DNA of 64,000 bases from Shewanella metallivivens (GCF_028750675.1 NZ_JAQQPZ010000003.1:310001-374000); one strand, 5' to 3'. Positions 42,217 through 52,649 are shown, counted from the first letter of the stretch. The notes: a model not told the origin generated them from the sequence alone. Translations and numbers: made by a program.

Positions 42217-42687
42217 TTAGTCGTTAATTTGTGATTGAAGGTAGTTTTGAACACCGGTTTGGACGATGAGCCCTTGTTGTGACTCAATCCAATCTAAATG
42301 TTCTTCTTCGTCTTCGAGCAGATCTTCAAGCAAGTCACGGCTGACGTAATCTTGCTCTGTTTCGCACACATTAATCGCTTCACGTAATATCGCAATTTGT
42401 TCAGTTACGGCAGCCATATCACAACTGAGCATTTCTTCAGCATCTTCGCCAATACGCAACTTATCTAATTGTTGTAAATTAGGTAAGCCTTCAAGAAACA
42501 ATACTCGTTCAATCAACTTATCAGCATGCTTCATGTCTTCAATCGACTTTTTGTACTCTTTTTCATTTAGCTTTTCTAATCCCCAATGTTTAAACATGCG
42601 AGCATGTAAAAAATACTGGTTAATAGCTGTCAGCTCACAAGTCAGTACACGATTGAGTTGACTGATGACTTTAGGATGACCTTTCAT
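42217..42687 (-). CDS. bfr: Bacterioferritin subunit, haem-binding, altered ferroxidase site
   Basis: Companion subunit (156 residues) with the classic N-terminus MKGHPKVISQLNRVL. Met52 is present (EDMKHADK), so haem binding is expected. The diiron site is altered: position 51 is Asp instead of Glu and position 94 is Val instead of Glu, while Glu18, His54, Glu127 and His130 remain. This is the reciprocal of the neighbouring subunit. A Fur-like box lies 103 bases upstream. Confidence 0.94.
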   Translation of the reverse strand: MKGHPKVISQLNRVLTCELTAINQYFLHARMFKHWGLEKLNEKEYKKSIEDMKHADKLIERVLFLEGLPNLQQLDKLRIGEDAEEMLSCDMAAVTEQIAILREAINVCETEQDYVSRDLLEDLLEDEEEHLDWIESQQGLIVQTGVQNYLQSQIND

Positions 42688-42789
42688 AGTAATGTCCCTT
42701 GATGAATAATTTGATCTCGATCAATTTTAAATAGAATAAAACACTGTAGGGAGAAACGCAAATTTTTACTTTAATTTCATAAGCTTACA

Positions 42790-42810
42790 ATTGATAACCA
42801 TTATCATTAT
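42790..42810. promoter_or_regulatory. Fur-like box upstream of the bacterioferritin genes
   Basis: Read on the minus strand, TATAATGATAATGGTTATC matches the 19-base Fur consensus GATAATGATAATCATTATC at 16 positions. It lies upstream of the bfr pair and downstream of the nqrM terminator, so it most likely acts on bfr. Confidence 0.65.
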
Positions 42811-42848
42811 AACTAAGGTTTGTAACTCTAGTGCGAAAAAGTGGCAAC

Positions 42849-42872
42849 AAAAAAGCCTTCAAAATGAAGGCT
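42849..42872 (-). terminator. Terminator after nqrM
   Basis: AGCCTTC/GAAGGCT with a five-base loop (42854-42872) and a U run. It ends the nqr-apbE-nqrM cluster. Confidence 0.82.
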
Positions 42873-42907
42873 CTTTACATTGTAAACAGTTACTGAATCA
42901 CAAAAGA

Positions 42908-43132
42908 TTAAATAATTCGGTTTTGATTCAGCATCTCTTTGCGTTCTTGTTCTTTTTGCATACGGAGTTTACGCGCATCACAAGGGTCGTCACAGTCACA
43001 GGCTTTTTCAATACCCAGCACACCCAACCCACCACAGCTGCCTTCTACCGCTTTCTTTTTCACGATATAACCAACAGACATTAACAAGAAAAATAATAAC
43101 AACACCACAAACGCTGCTAAAAATGTACTCAT
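42908..43132 (-). CDS. nqrM: Na+-NQR maturation protein NqrM
   Basis: Small (74-residue) factor needed to assemble active Na+-NQR, thought to deliver iron to the cysteine-ligated Fe centre in NqrD/NqrE. One N-terminal helix (FLAAFVVLLLFFLLMSVGYIV) is followed by four conserved cysteines (GSCGG and ACDCDDPC), then a charged tail. The ATG at 43132 with GGAG upstream is preferred over the TTG four codons earlier. It is the last gene of the cluster, 53 bases after apbE. Confidence 0.93.
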   Translation of the reverse strand: MSTFLAAFVVLLLFFLLMSVGYIVKKKAVEGSCGGLGVLGIEKACDCDDPCDARKLRMQKEQERKEMLNQNRII

Positions 43133-43185
43133 AACGCACTCCAATTAACTCAATTTTAGGCCTGACGTAAAATCAGTGATATACC

Positions 43186-44199
43186 CTATTTTACATATGC
43201 TTTAAAAGCATCACTGTAATAGACCTGAAAACCTTGATCTTGCTTTTCTATCAGCATTATTGCTAAATTTTTCTCTTTAGCAAGCGCCAATGAAGCTTGT
43301 GTACCTAATACCATCATGGCAGTAGCATATCCATCTGCGGTCATACAACTAGAGTGTAGCACGGTTGCTGAGGCAAGTTTATGCTTAATAGGGTATCCGT
43401 TACGAGGATCGATTAAATGAGAAAAACGTTCGCCGTTTTCTTCGTAAAAATTACGATAATCACCTGATGTTGCCATTGACATTGTACCGGGCTCTATCAC
43501 TTGCTGCACGGCTTGGCCGCCATCTGTTGGCTGCTCAACGGCAATGCGCCATGCACTGCCATCCGCTTTATTGCCTTTTACGTTCAGCTCACCACCAATT
43601 TCAACCAAATAACCACTGCTGTGATACTTGTCTAGAATAGAAGCAATTTTATCAACCCCAAAACCTTTGGCGATAGAGGATAAATCGACATATAAACCAG
43701 CATTGTGTTTAGTCAATGTAGTCCCGTTTATGGCAAGCTCATTAATGCCCATTTTCGCTTTAGCGGCATCAATCTGTGTTTGAGTCGGTACTGATGTTGG
43801 CCGTTTATCCGGTCCAAATCCCCATAAATTAACCACTGGTCCTAAAGTAATATCTAACGCACCGCCCGTCTCTTGATACAAGCGCATGCCTTCATTAATC
43901 ACTTTAAGGGTATCGGCAGACACTTTCACACTTTGTTGAACTTGTAATTGATTAAACTTCGACAGCTCTGAATCACTGCGGTAAGTTGACATTTGGTCGT
44001 TTACCACCTCTAGAGCCATGTCGATCTCGGCTTGCAATAATTGCGCCTCAGGCAAGGTGTCGCTAGGCACCACTTTTACATGATATGTGGTTCCCATCGT
44101 ACTGCCAGATAGCGTGATGATGGGCTCTGGTGAGCTGCAAGCACTCACGCCAAGTAACAATAATGAGGTTATTAATAACTTGATAGCTTTCACGGTCAT
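43186..44199 (-). CDS. apbE: FAD:protein FMN transferase, lipoprotein
   Basis: Attaches FMN covalently to threonine in NqrB and NqrC. The lipobox LGVSAC makes Cys21 the lipidated residue, so it works on the periplasmic face, where the target threonines lie. Family motifs MGTTYHVKV, MSTYRSDSELSKFN, DLSSIAKGFGVDKIA and HLIDPRNGYP are present. The start at 44199 (337 residues) is chosen because the longer frame begins inside the terminator hairpin at 44229-44280. Confidence 0.96.
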   Translation of the reverse strand: MTVKAIKLLITSLLLLGVSACSSPEPIITLSGSTMGTTYHVKVVPSDTLPEAQLLQAEIDMALEVVNDQMSTYRSDSELSKFNQLQVQQSVKVSADTLKVINEGMRLYQETGGALDITLGPVVNLWGFGPDKRPTSVPTQTQIDAAKAKMGINELAINGTTLTKHNAGLYVDLSSIAKGFGVDKIASILDKYHSSGYLVEIGGELNVKGNKADGSAWRIAVEQPTDGGQAVQQVIEPGTMSMATSGDYRNFYEENGERFSHLIDPRNGYPIKHKLASATVLHSSCMTADGYATAMMVLGTQASLALAKEKNLAIMLIEKQDQGFQVYYSDAFKAYVK

Positions 44200-44224
44200 T
44201 TCATATTTACACGGGTTGATGAAT

Positions 44225-44280
44225 AAAAAAATTGCAGCTTGCAGACCTGTGTAAACACCCTGTCTGCATTGCTGCAATTT
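44225..44280 (-). terminator. Terminator or attenuator between nqrF and apbE
   Basis: Outer stem AAATTGCAGC/GCTGCAATTT (44229-44238 with 44271-44280) and inner stem GCAGAC/GTCTGC (44241-44246 with 44262-44267). A seven-U run follows on the minus strand. It would reduce expression of apbE and nqrM relative to the six structural genes. Confidence 0.82.
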
Positions 44281-44314
44281 CATGACTTACTTGTCAATGT
44301 AATGAGTTAACTCA

Positions 44315-45562
44315 TTAGCCACCGAAATCATCGAGTAAGATGTTTTCGTCTTCAACGCCTAAGTCTTTTAACATACCAATTACGGCCGCGTTCATCATTG
44401 GAGGTCCACACATATAGAACTCACAATCTTCTGGCGCATCGTGGTCACGTAAGTAGTTTTCGTACAATACGTTATGGATAAAGCCAGTGTAACCCGTCCA
44501 ATTATCTTCCGCTTGCGGATCAGATAACGCGACATGCCACTTAAAGTTATCATTTTCAGCAGCTAGGCCGTCAAAGTCTTCAACGTAGAACATTTCACGC
44601 TTAGAACGAGCACCGTACCAGAAGCTCATTTTACGCTTAGATTTAAGACGCTTTAATTGGTCAAAAATGTGTGAACGCATTGGTGCCATACCTGCACCAC
44701 CACCAATAAAGACCATTTCAGCATCGGTATCTTTAGCGAAAAACTCACCAAATGGACCCGAAATTGTCACTTTATCGCCAGCTTTAAGGCTCCAAATGTA
44801 CGAAGACATTTTACCACAAGGTAGGGTTAAATTACGTGGCGGTGGCGTAGCAATACGCACGTTCAACATAATAATCCCAAACTCTTCTGGGTAGTTAGCC
44901 ATTGAGTATGCACGAATGGTTTCTTCGTCTACTTTAGACTCTAACTTAAAGAAACCAAAGTGTTCCCAATCACCACGGTATTTTTCAGGTACGTCAAACT
45001 CAGCATATTTAACATGGTGAGCTGGCGCTTCAATCTGAATATAACCACCGGCGCGGAAAGGTACAGATTCGCCATCAGGGATTTGCAGCTTAAGTTCTTT
45101 AATGAACGTTGCTTTGTTATCGTTTGAGATAACTTCACATTCCCATTTTTTAATGCCGAAGATTTCTTCGTCAAGTTCGATTTCCATATCAGATTTAACG
45201 TTAACCTGACATGATAAACGACAACCCTGACGAGCTTCACCTTTGCTTATGTGATCAAGTTCAGTCGGTAGAATATCGCCACCACCTGATTTGATGTTTA
45301 CGCGACACTGGCCACAAGAACCACCGCCACCACACGCACTTGATACGAAAATACCGTTGTCTGCTAATACGCCAAGTAACTTGCCGCCTGCACCTGTTTT
45401 AATTGCTTTATCTGTGTCGCCGTTGATACCAATAGTGATATCACCGCTTGCTACTAGTTTTGATTTAGCGAATAAGATCACTAATACCAACACTAATACA
45501 ATCACAGTAAACATACTCACACCTAGATATACATCTATTGGAGTAGATTCAAGAATACCCAT
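44315..45562 (-). CDS. nqrF: Na+-NQR subunit F
   Basis: NADH-oxidising entry subunit of the sodium-pumping NADH:quinone oxidoreductase. An N-terminal helix (about 17-32) is followed by a plant-type 2Fe-2S domain with Cys77, Cys83, Cys86 and Cys118. The FAD domain ([11 protein letters not shown]) and NADH domain ([20 protein letters not shown]) complete it, and the protein ends [10 protein letters not shown]. At 415 residues it is slightly longer at the N-terminus than the Vibrio protein. AAGGA lies eight bases before the ATG. Confidence 0.98.
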   Translation of the reverse strand: MGILESTPIDVYLGVSMFTVIVLVLVLVILFAKSKLVASGDITIGINGDTDKAIKTGAGGKLLGVLADNGIFVSSACGGGGSCGQCRVNIKSGGGDILPTELDHISKGEARQGCRLSCQVNVKSDMEIELDEEIFGIKKWECEVISNDNKATFIKELKLQIPDGESVPFRAGGYIQIEAPAHHVKYAEFDVPEKYRGDWEHFGFFKLESKVDEETIRAYSMANYPEEFGIIMLNVRIATPPPRNLTLPCGKMSSYIWSLKAGDKVTISGPFGEFFAKDTDAEMVFIGGGAGMAPMRSHIFDQLKRLKSKRKMSFWYGARSKREMFYVEDFDGLAAENDNFKWHVALSDPQAEDNWTGYTGFIHNVLYENYLRDHDAPEDCEFYMCGPPMMNAAVIGMLKDLGVEDENILLDDFGG

Positions 45563-45607
45563 TCACTTATCCTTAAAGGTTCAAATTAATGCGTCGTCTC
45601 AGTGCTC

Positions 45608-46216
45608 TTAAAGAGAAACACCAGAGAATGACATGAAACCTAGAGCCATAAGACCAGCCGTCACAAAGGTAATACCTAAGCCACGTAAGCCATTTGGCAC
45701 GTCAGAATATTTCATCTTTTCGCGAATACCGGCTAGCAATACAATTGCTAATGCCCAACCAATACCAGAGCCGATACCAAATACCACGCTCTCGCCTAAG
45801 TTGTAATCACGTTCTACCATGAAAGATACTGCACCAAAAATTGCACAGTTCACGGTAATCAAAGGTAAGAAAATACCTAACGCGTTGTACAAAGGTGGGA
45901 AATATTTGTCTAACGCCATTTCCAAAATTTGCACAAGTGCTGCAATCACACCGATAAAGGTGATGAACTTCAAGAAGCTCAAATCAGCATCTGGTACGCC
46001 AGCCCAAGCTAAAGCACCAGGTGCAAGAATACCTTGATAAATAATTTGGTTTGCAGGAACCGAAATAGCCAGTACCACAATCACTGCAACACCTAGGCCC
46101 ATCGCAGTAGTCACTTTCTTAGACACAGCTAAGAAAGTACACATACCTAAGAAGAACGCTAGCGCCATGTTTTCAATGAAAACTGAGCGAATTAATAAAC
46201 TAATATAATGTTCCAT
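45608..46216 (-). CDS. nqrE: Na+-NQR subunit E
   Basis: Integral membrane subunit with six helices in inverted-repeat topology, 202 residues. Together with NqrD it holds an Fe centre between conserved cysteines ([16 protein letters not shown] region near residue 26, and [11 protein letters not shown]). It starts five bases after nqrD. It belongs to the Rnf/Nqr DE family, but the operon context fixes it as Nqr. Confidence 0.97.
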   Translation of the reverse strand: MEHYISLLIRSVFIENMALAFFLGMCTFLAVSKKVTTAMGLGVAVIVVLAISVPANQIIYQGILAPGALAWAGVPDADLSFLKFITFIGVIAALVQILEMALDKYFPPLYNALGIFLPLITVNCAIFGAVSFMVERDYNLGESVVFGIGSGIGWALAIVLLAGIREKMKYSDVPNGLRGLGITFVTAGLMALGFMSFSGVSL

Positions 46217-46221
46217 TGCGT

Positions 46222-46854
46222 TTACCCTTTTGCTTCTACTTGCTCTGGCTTATAAGTACGGATCATCCAGATCAAACCACCGATCAAGAAGAACGCACTA
46301 GGTGGAAGCAGTAATAAACCGTTAGGCTGATACCAACCACCGTCAGAGATTTTGCTGAGGATTTCTACGCCGAATAATGAACCATTACCAAATAGTTCAC
46401 GCACAAAACCAACTGATAACAAGATTGCACCGTAACCTAAACCGTTACCGATACCATCCATAAAACTCATCATTGGTGGAGTTTTCATAGCGTAAGCTTC
46501 TGCACGACCCATTACGATACAGTTAGTAATAATCAAACCAACGAATACCGATAACTGTTTCGCAATCCCGTATGCATAAGCTTGTAACACTTGGTCAACC
46601 ACGATTACCAATGAGGCAATAATGGTCATCTGTACAATGATACGCACGCTGCTAGGAATGTGATTACGAATAAGCGAAATAAACAGGTTAGAAAACGCTG
46701 TTACCGCAGTTAACGCAATGGTCATTACTAATGCTGTTTCCATTTTGCTGGTTACAGCAAGCGCACTACACACACCCAAAATTTGCAGTGCAATTGGGTT
46801 GTTATTAATAATCGGTCCGGTCAGAACCTGTTTAAGTTCTTTAGCGTCAGCCAT
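46222..46854 (-). CDS. nqrD: Na+-NQR subunit D
   Basis: Membrane subunit homologous to NqrE, 210 residues with six helices. The cysteine motifs [19 protein letters not shown] and [18 protein letters not shown] provide the paired Fe ligands shared with NqrE. Its ATG overlaps the nqrC stop as TAATG, indicating translational coupling. Near its C-terminus is [19 protein letters not shown]. Confidence 0.97.
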   Translation of the reverse strand: MADAKELKQVLTGPIINNNPIALQILGVCSALAVTSKMETALVMTIALTAVTAFSNLFISLIRNHIPSSVRIIVQMTIIASLVIVVDQVLQAYAYGIAKQLSVFVGLIITNCIVMGRAEAYAMKTPPMMSFMDGIGNGLGYGAILLSVGFVRELFGNGSLFGVEILSKISDGGWYQPNGLLLLPPSAFFLIGGLIWMIRTYKPEQVEAKG

Positions 46855-47639
46855 TAGCTTAACCCTCCGTTGCGTGCTTTAGCGATAAAGCTTGCAAAGC
46901 CTTCTTTACCTAACCAAAACTGCAATGAGTGTTGAACACCGTTACTGGTTAAGGTTGCACCTGAAAGTGCATCTACACCGTGAACCGTGCTAGCCACTGC
47001 AGGATTTTTAGTTACGCTGATAGCTAAGTCGCCTTGAGCATCAAATAACTGTTTGCCTGTCCATAATGCTTTCCATTTTGGATTTTCTACTTCACCACCT
47101 AAACCCGGTGTTTCAGCTTGGTCATAATACACTAAGCCTTGAATCGTGTTTAAGTCAGCTTCTAGAGCCAAAAATGCATACATGGTTGACCACAAACCGT
47201 AACCGTGAACCGGTAAAATAACACTGGTTAACTTGCCAGCGTCATCACGTACCAAGTACACAACAGCTTTGTCAGCTACGCGCTTGATTGAAGCGATGTC
47301 GTTTTCAGGAATAGACGAAGTTGTCACATCACGCGATGCTTTACGTTGGTCGTAAACATTCGCATCACCTTCAACAAACTCACCTGTTGCTAAATCAACT
47401 AAACGCGCTTCAACATACTTGTTATATGTGCTAAGAATATCTTGCTTAGTGACGTTACCTTCTTTGGTGTTAATCAGGCTTGCCGCTTCAAGAATATACT
47501 TTTGCTTATCTAACAGCTTGTTCTCTTGCTGGGTCGGTTTTAACAACACCGCCGCTGTCGAAACCAGTACAGAACAAATAAGACATAAGCCGACAACAAC
47601 AAATAGCGTTCTACCGAACGAATCTTTATTACTAGCCAC
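46854..47639 (-). CDS. nqrC: Na+-NQR subunit C, GTG start
   Basis: Periplasmic-facing subunit carrying covalent FMN. The attachment motif is DALSGATL, with Thr229 as the modified residue (numbered from the GTG). One N-terminal helix (about 11-33) anchors it. The GTG at 47639, with GGAGG seven bases upstream, gives the family N-terminus (M)[14 protein letters not shown] and 261 residues. The alternative ATG at 47708 lies inside nqrB. It overlaps the end of nqrB by eight bases. Confidence 0.95.
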   Translation of the reverse strand: MASNKDSFGRTLFVVVGLCLICSVLVSTAAVLLKPTQQENKLLDKQKYILEAASLINTKEGNVTKQDILSTYNKYVEARLVDLATGEFVEGDANVYDQRKASRDVTTSSIPENDIASIKRVADKAVVYLVRDDAGKLTSVILPVHGYGLWSTMYAFLALEADLNTIQGLVYYDQAETPGLGGEVENPKWKALWTGKQLFDAQGDLAISVTKNPAVASTVHGVDALSGATLTSNGVQHSLQFWLGKEGFASFIAKARNGGLS

Positions 47640-48831
47640 GAGCAATCCTCCGCTTGATATTTGCCTGTACAACGAAATGGTCAAATAAAGGAGCAAAAAG
47701 GTTAGCAAACAAAATAGCTAACATCATACCTTCAGGGAACGCAGGGTTAATCACACGGATAAACACTACCATCGCACCGATTAAGAAACCGTAAGCCCAT
47801 TTAGCCGTATTAGTAAACGACGCAGAAACCGGATCGGTTGCCATAAACATCATACCGAATGCAAAACCACCTAACACTAGGTGCCAATGCCAAGGCATTG
47901 CAAACATGGCGTTAGTGTCACTGCCGATAACGTTGAGCAGTGTTGCAATTGCAACCATCCCTAACATCACGCCGCCCACAATGCGCCATGACGCGATGCG
48001 AGTGTAGATGATGACCAATCCACCAAGCAAAATAGCAAAGGTTGATACTTCACCTACAGAACCAGGAATAAAGCCCATAAAGGCATCTAACCAGTTTGCA
48101 TTAGAGGTATAATCAAATGTGCCTTGTGCTGCTTGGCTTAATGCTGTCGCACCAGAATAGCCATCTGCAACCACCCATGAGGTATCGCCAGACATGCTTA
48201 ATGGGTAAGCAAAGAACAGGAATGCACGGCCCGCTAAGGCTGGGTTTAAGAAGTTACGCCCTGTACCGCCAAATATTTCTTTTGCAACCACCACACCAAA
48301 GGTAATACCTAATGCCACCATCCATAATGGGATCGTAGCGGGTAAGGTTAACGCAAACAGTACCGAGGTGACGAAGAAACCTTCGTTAACTTCATGACCA
48401 CGCACAGAGGCAAACAGCACTTCCCAGAAACCACCAACCACAAAGGTAACAGCGTATATCGGTAGGAAGAAACAAGCACCATAAAACATCAAGGATGCAA
48501 CGCCTGAGTCTGCAGTCAGTTGTGCGCCTAATAACTCAAATAAACCAACTTGCCAAACGTCAGGGGTACCGAAACCGGCAGCCAAAGCAATTTGTGCTTG
48601 TAAGCCTACGTTGTACATACCAAAAAACATGGCAGGGAATGTACATGCCCAAACCGTAATCATCATACGTTTTAGGTCAAGGTTATCGCGAACATGGGTT
48701 GCACCATGGTTCACTTTACCTGGAGTGTAAAATACCGTGGCTGCCGCTTCATAAAGGGCATACCACTTTTCGTACTTACCGCCTTTTTCAAATTGCGGTT
48801 CAATACGCTCGATAAAATCTTTCAAGCTCAT
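47632..48831 (-). CDS. nqrB: Na+-NQR subunit B
   Basis: Large membrane subunit (399 residues, about ten helices) that binds covalent FMN and riboflavin and forms much of the sodium path. The flavinylation motif is [10 protein letters not shown], with Thr229 as the predicted site. [20 protein letters not shown] is the conserved helix before it. It starts [20 protein letters not shown] like other NqrB proteins. It overlaps nqrA by one base (TAATG) and nqrC by eight. Confidence 0.98.
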   Translation of the reverse strand: MSLKDFIERIEPQFEKGGKYEKWYALYEAAATVFYTPGKVNHGATHVRDNLDLKRMMITVWACTFPAMFFGMYNVGLQAQIALAAGFGTPDVWQVGLFELLGAQLTADSGVASLMFYGACFFLPIYAVTFVVGGFWEVLFASVRGHEVNEGFFVTSVLFALTLPATIPLWMVALGITFGVVVAKEIFGGTGRNFLNPALAGRAFLFFAYPLSMSGDTSWVVADGYSGATALSQAAQGTFDYTSNANWLDAFMGFIPGSVGEVSTFAILLGGLVIIYTRIASWRIVGGVMLGMVAIATLLNVIGSDTNAMFAMPWHWHLVLGGFAFGMMFMATDPVSASFTNTAKWAYGFLIGAMVVFIRVINPAFPEGMMLAILFANLFAPLFDHFVVQANIKRRIARG

Positions 48832-50165
48832 TAGCCTTCCCTCTCGATCGTATCTAGACAGTCACGTAAATATGAAGCGTAGTCATACTTACCAGGACAT
48901 ACGAACGTACACAATGCCAAATCTTCTTCGTCCAACTCTAATGCGCCTAAACGAGCTGCACCATCAAAGTCCCCAGAGACAAGGTCTCGAAGTAGCATGG
49001 TAGGTAGAATGTCTAAAGGCATCACGCGTTCGTAGTTACCAATCGGTACCATGGCACGATCAGAACCGCCTGTACTCGTGGTCATGTTAAACAAACGTGA
49101 TGGGCTTAGGTGACCTAAAAATGCACGAGTAATAGAGAATTTGTCGGCACCAGGCATAGCCCAACCAAACAATTCTTTCTCAGTGCCTTCTTCAAGTACA
49201 CTCACCTGTTGGTGATAGCGACCTAAATAGCCATGAGGTCCTACTGCTGTGCGACCATTTAGTACCGAGCCAGACACAACACGAACACTTTCACCTACTG
49301 TTTCATCAGCAGTAAGCTCAGTCATGTTTGCACCTAAAACGGTACGCACTAAACGAGGCTGTTTGGCTTTAGGGCCGCCAATGGCCACTACACGCTCAGT
49401 GTTTAGTACACCTTGAGTAAATAGTTGACCCATTGCAATCACGTCTTGATAACCAACATGCCACACACTACGAGTAGCAGAAGCAGGAAGAACGTGATGA
49501 ATGTGAGTACCCACTAAACCTGCAGGGTGTTTACCCGCAAACTCTTCAACGTGAGCATTGGCTGCAGGGATATCAGCACCTGGCGCTTTACATAGGTAAA
49601 CTTTACCTTCAGTTAATCGTGCTAATACCTTAAGGCCATTAACAAAATCGTCTTTATGTTCAGCGATGACTACCACAGGATCGGCAGCAAGAGGTTGAGT
49701 ATCTATTGCAGTAACAAAAATACCTGCTGCAGTAGCATCTACGGCGGGCACTTTACTGAAAGGGCGAGTACGTAAGGCTGTCCATAAACCTGATTCAATC
49801 AGGTTGTCACGAACGGCTTGTACATCTAACGTGTCTAATTTGTCTGCATCATATTGAGCAAAAGCAACGCTATCGTCACCTTCTACAGCAATAACAACAG
49901 ATTGAAGTACACGTCTTGCACCTCGGTTGATTTCTAAAATAGTACCACTGGCTAAAGCCGTATATTTAACGCCTAAATTCTTTTTGTCTTCAAAAAGAAC
50001 CTGGCCTTTTTGTACTTTATCGCCCACTTTGATCTTCATCGTTGGACGTAAGCCAATATACTCTTCACCCAAAGTAGCTACGTGTCCAATGGCTGGGCCA
50101 TTATGGATAACTTGCTCTGGTCCGCCTGCTATAGGCAGTTCCAATCCTTTCTTAATTGTAATCAT
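48831..50165 (-). CDS. nqrA: Na+-NQR subunit A
   Basis: Cytoplasmic-side subunit implicated in ubiquinone and inhibitor binding. The N-terminus [18 protein letters not shown] is conserved and sets the start at 50165, giving 444 residues; 23 further upstream codons are rejected. [25 protein letters not shown] resembles a lipoyl-like fold. It is the first gene of the nqrABCDEF operon; its promoter must lie in 50166-50350. Confidence 0.97.
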   Translation of the reverse strand: MITIKKGLELPIAGGPEQVIHNGPAIGHVATLGEEYIGLRPTMKIKVGDKVQKGQVLFEDKKNLGVKYTALASGTILEINRGARRVLQSVVIAVEGDDSVAFAQYDADKLDTLDVQAVRDNLIESGLWTALRTRPFSKVPAVDATAAGIFVTAIDTQPLAADPVVVIAEHKDDFVNGLKVLARLTEGKVYLCKAPGADIPAANAHVEEFAGKHPAGLVGTHIHHVLPASATRSVWHVGYQDVIAMGQLFTQGVLNTERVVAIGGPKAKQPRLVRTVLGANMTELTADETVGESVRVVSGSVLNGRTAVGPHGYLGRYHQQVSVLEEGTEKELFGWAMPGADKFSITRAFLGHLSPSRLFNMTTSTGGSDRAMVPIGNYERVMPLDILPTMLLRDLVSGDFDGAARLGALELDEEDLALCTFVCPGKYDYASYLRDCLDTIEREG

Positions 50166-50222
50166 ATCCACAAGCACTACGTTTGAAGGAAAGACAATGC
50201 GCCACGTTCCGCTACAAAAACA

Positions 50223-50240
50223 AAGTATTAACAAATACTT
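50223..50240. promoter_or_regulatory. Inverted repeat in the nqrA upstream region
   Basis: AAGTATT and AATACTT are separated by four bases, about 58 bases before the nqrA ATG. It could be an operator or a 5' UTR hairpin. The rest of the 411-base gap up to 50576 is AT-rich and holds no other gene I can see, apart from the hairpin at 50502-50535. Confidence 0.35.
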
Positions 50241-50501
50241 GCCATTTGAGCTAGCGCAGATTTAACACGGAAATGCGATCGAAATCACGCTGGTCGCGCG
50301 CATTTTACCGTAAATATGAGACTATCGCCACGAAAATAATAGGTGATTTCAAACCAATACCCTCGCGAATCGGCAACATTTAACTCAAATTTAATAAATA
50401 ACAGCACAATACAAAAAGATAATGGCTATTTTTTGATTTGAAATACTATAGCATTAATTTTTATAGAAATAATTTATATCATTTCGCATCAAGCAAACAC
50501 A

Positions 50502-50535
50502 CAGCAGCCCAAGTAAAAGATTACTTGGGCTGCTG
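50502..50535. terminator. Perfect 15-bp hairpin after the TonB receptor gene
   Basis: CAGCAGCCCAAGTAA pairs perfectly with TTACTTGGGCTGCTG around AAGA. It lies 41 bases past the receptor stop. There is no clear U run on either strand, so it may act as an mRNA 3' end stabiliser or a weak terminator. Confidence 0.55.
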
Positions 50536-50576
50536 GTATGGGCTCTCAAATTGAACAAAACTCAATCAGTTTAATT

Positions 50577-52649
50577 TTAAAAACGAGCTTGATAACCTAA
50601 ATATGCGGTCATTTCTGATTGGGCTTGAAGACCTGCTAACGTCCGACTTGCCACTAAGGTTTCGTCAAATAAGTTTTCAACTCGTAAGTACACTTCATGC
50701 TGCTGAGTAATACTATAAGTGGCCGCTAAATTGACTTTCCATTGGCTGTCGATTGGCTCAATGGCTGCCAGATTACCTTCATATTCTAACTCCGATTGAA
50801 ACAGCGCCTGCGCCATCACAGAAACATCACCGACTACCACACCTGAACTGAAAGAAAACTGCTGCTTAGGTACCCAGGGTAATTGGCTGTCGCCGTCAAA
50901 GCAGCCATTGTTATTTGAACAATATCCAATATCTGTTTCAGCTTGGGTGTATTGATATTTTGCTTTAAATGGAATTGAAAAACGGTCAAACGTCAGGCTG
51001 TACTCTGCCGATAAGTCGATGCCTGTGACTGTCACATCCTCGATATTTTCCTGCAATGCAATTTGCTCATAATCGCAAATCATGCCAAACATACAACCAA
51101 TATGTTGATTATCGTAATCATGCAAATAAGCGGTCATTGCCAGCGCGAGTGTATCTTGCTGATACGCTACTGCTAATTGATATTGTAGTGCTTCTTGCGC
51201 ACGCTGTTCTAAATTACCCGCAGAAGCTGCAGTCCAAGCTTGTTTAGCTTGAACAGCTGCAGACCATGCACCCGTAGTGTAAGCCACTTCAATTGAAGGC
51301 ATCCAACCATCGTCAGAAAAGTCAGCTTCAGTCAGGTTATACTCATCACTGACATCACGAGACACACTGACATGCTCATAACCTAGGCCAATGTTTATCG
51401 ACCAATCACCATAATTTAACTTTGCATCCACTGCAGATGAAAATGCCGAAGCATCATCGGTATATACCGCAAAAGCCTCTTTATCACTCACTGAGGTTAA
51501 TGATAAATCTTGATTCCATAGCCAATCTTGGCCACCTAATTCCATTTCGGCTTTGTCGGTATGATAACGAGCGCTATAAGTCACTTCATGTTGACCATAC
51601 ATATTCACGCCTTTGGTTTGCACACCAAAACCCGCAAAGTCGTTATCTTGAGATAAGGCACCTAAATCCATTCCATCAATAGTTGGATTAATTTCAAATG
51701 CTGCAATATTACTTAACAGTGTTGAATTGATTGTGTCACCGTCAACATACAACATGTCGACAACTTTTTGAGAATAGGTTTGGTAATAAAAGTCGGTAGC
51801 CACTGTTGAGGTTTTCGACAAATAAAGCTTATGTGCTAACACATAACGATTGCGCTCTGTTTCTTCTTTATCAATGTTGGCAGCAGAATACAGTTTACCA
51901 GGGTCTTGATCAAAATCAGCGTTAGTTAAACCAAGCGTGCCGATATCGGTATCTTTACTCGAGTATTGATAGCTAAATTCTGTGGTTTGTTTGTTTCTTG
52001 CGCCGGGTAAGCTGTCGGCGGTAATTTTAAACATAAGATCAGCTTGCGTCGCATCGGCATCACGATCAACTTGATAACCTACCTCATCTGTTGCTGATTG
52101 ATAATCAAGCGCCAGTAGCATGCCATACTCTTTTGTGGTCCCGCTTACGATCCCACCGACATTGAAGTCGCTGTTATCGTTCATTTCGGCATTAAACTCA
52201 CCAGCGTTCTTTTTAGGGCTAATCGCAGCTGATTGATATTCAAGCTTACCAAATGATGCTTCCGAGCCATCGACAATACTGGTCATACTCGACAAAGTGA
52301 CACTCTGCTGATGCAGCATATTAGGTTGAATCACTAAATTTTGCCCAGAATAAGGCGCCGGAGAAAAGAAAATACCATCTTGCATAACGGCTACACCATC
52401 AGACACACCGCGATGCATTAATTCAACGTCTTCACTTGTTGCCGTCGGAAGCACTGTTGCGCCTGTTAGTCCAACCGCGATATCACTCTGACGATAATGA
52501 AATGCTGTTTGTGTAGATTGTTTTAACTCGAGGTGGTTATTTGTCTTATCAATTGATTCTGTCACCGTTTCGGCGACTGCATCAGCAGACTGACAAGCAA
52601 AAAGGACTGCAACTGCAATCAATGACAGGCTAAATGGATGGTTAGACAT
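50577..52649 (-). CDS. TonB-dependent outer-membrane receptor, divergent plug
   Basis: Outer-membrane active-transport porin, 690 residues. A signal peptide (about 1-27) ends near SADAVAET. The plug is short and divergent: VELMHRGVSDGVAVMQDGIFF stands in for the usual IRG...VLVDG segment, and SIVDGSEASFG for the GpsS..YG segment. The remainder is a beta-barrel of alternating aromatic strands ending in Phe (TAYLGYQARF), with NLFDE near the C-terminus. Two cysteine pairs sit in predicted extracellular loops (CMFGMIC, CSNNNGC). The substrate is unknown. GGAGA precedes the ATG. No TonB, ExbBD or transport genes are adjacent. Confidence 0.88.
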   Translation of the reverse strand: MSNHPFSLSLIAVAVLFACQSADAVAETVTESIDKTNNHLELKQSTQTAFHYRQSDIAVGLTGATVLPTATSEDVELMHRGVSDGVAVMQDGIFFSPAPYSGQNLVIQPNMLHQQSVTLSSMTSIVDGSEASFGKLEYQSAAISPKKNAGEFNAEMNDNSDFNVGGIVSGTTKEYGMLLALDYQSATDEVGYQVDRDADATQADLMFKITADSLPGARNKQTTEFSYQYSSKDTDIGTLGLTNADFDQDPGKLYSAANIDKEETERNRYVLAHKLYLSKTSTVATDFYYQTYSQKVVDMLYVDGDTINSTLLSNIAAFEINPTIDGMDLGALSQDNDFAGFGVQTKGVNMYGQHEVTYSARYHTDKAEMELGGQDWLWNQDLSLTSVSDKEAFAVYTDDASAFSSAVDAKLNYGDWSINIGLGYEHVSVSRDVSDEYNLTEADFSDDGWMPSIEVAYTTGAWSAAVQAKQAWTAASAGNLEQRAQEALQYQLAVAYQQDTLALAMTAYLHDYDNQHIGCMFGMICDYEQIALQENIEDVTVTGIDLSAEYSLTFDRFSIPFKAKYQYTQAETDIGYCSNNNGCFDGDSQLPWVPKQQFSFSSGVVVGDVSVMAQALFQSELEYEGNLAAIEPIDSQWKVNLAATYSITQQHEVYLRVENLFDETLVASRTLAGLQAQSEMTAYLGYQARF

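Noticed and set aside
42791..43084. Plus-strand frame opposite nqrM
   Set aside because: It starts within the Fur-like box and overlaps a well-supported gene on the other strand.
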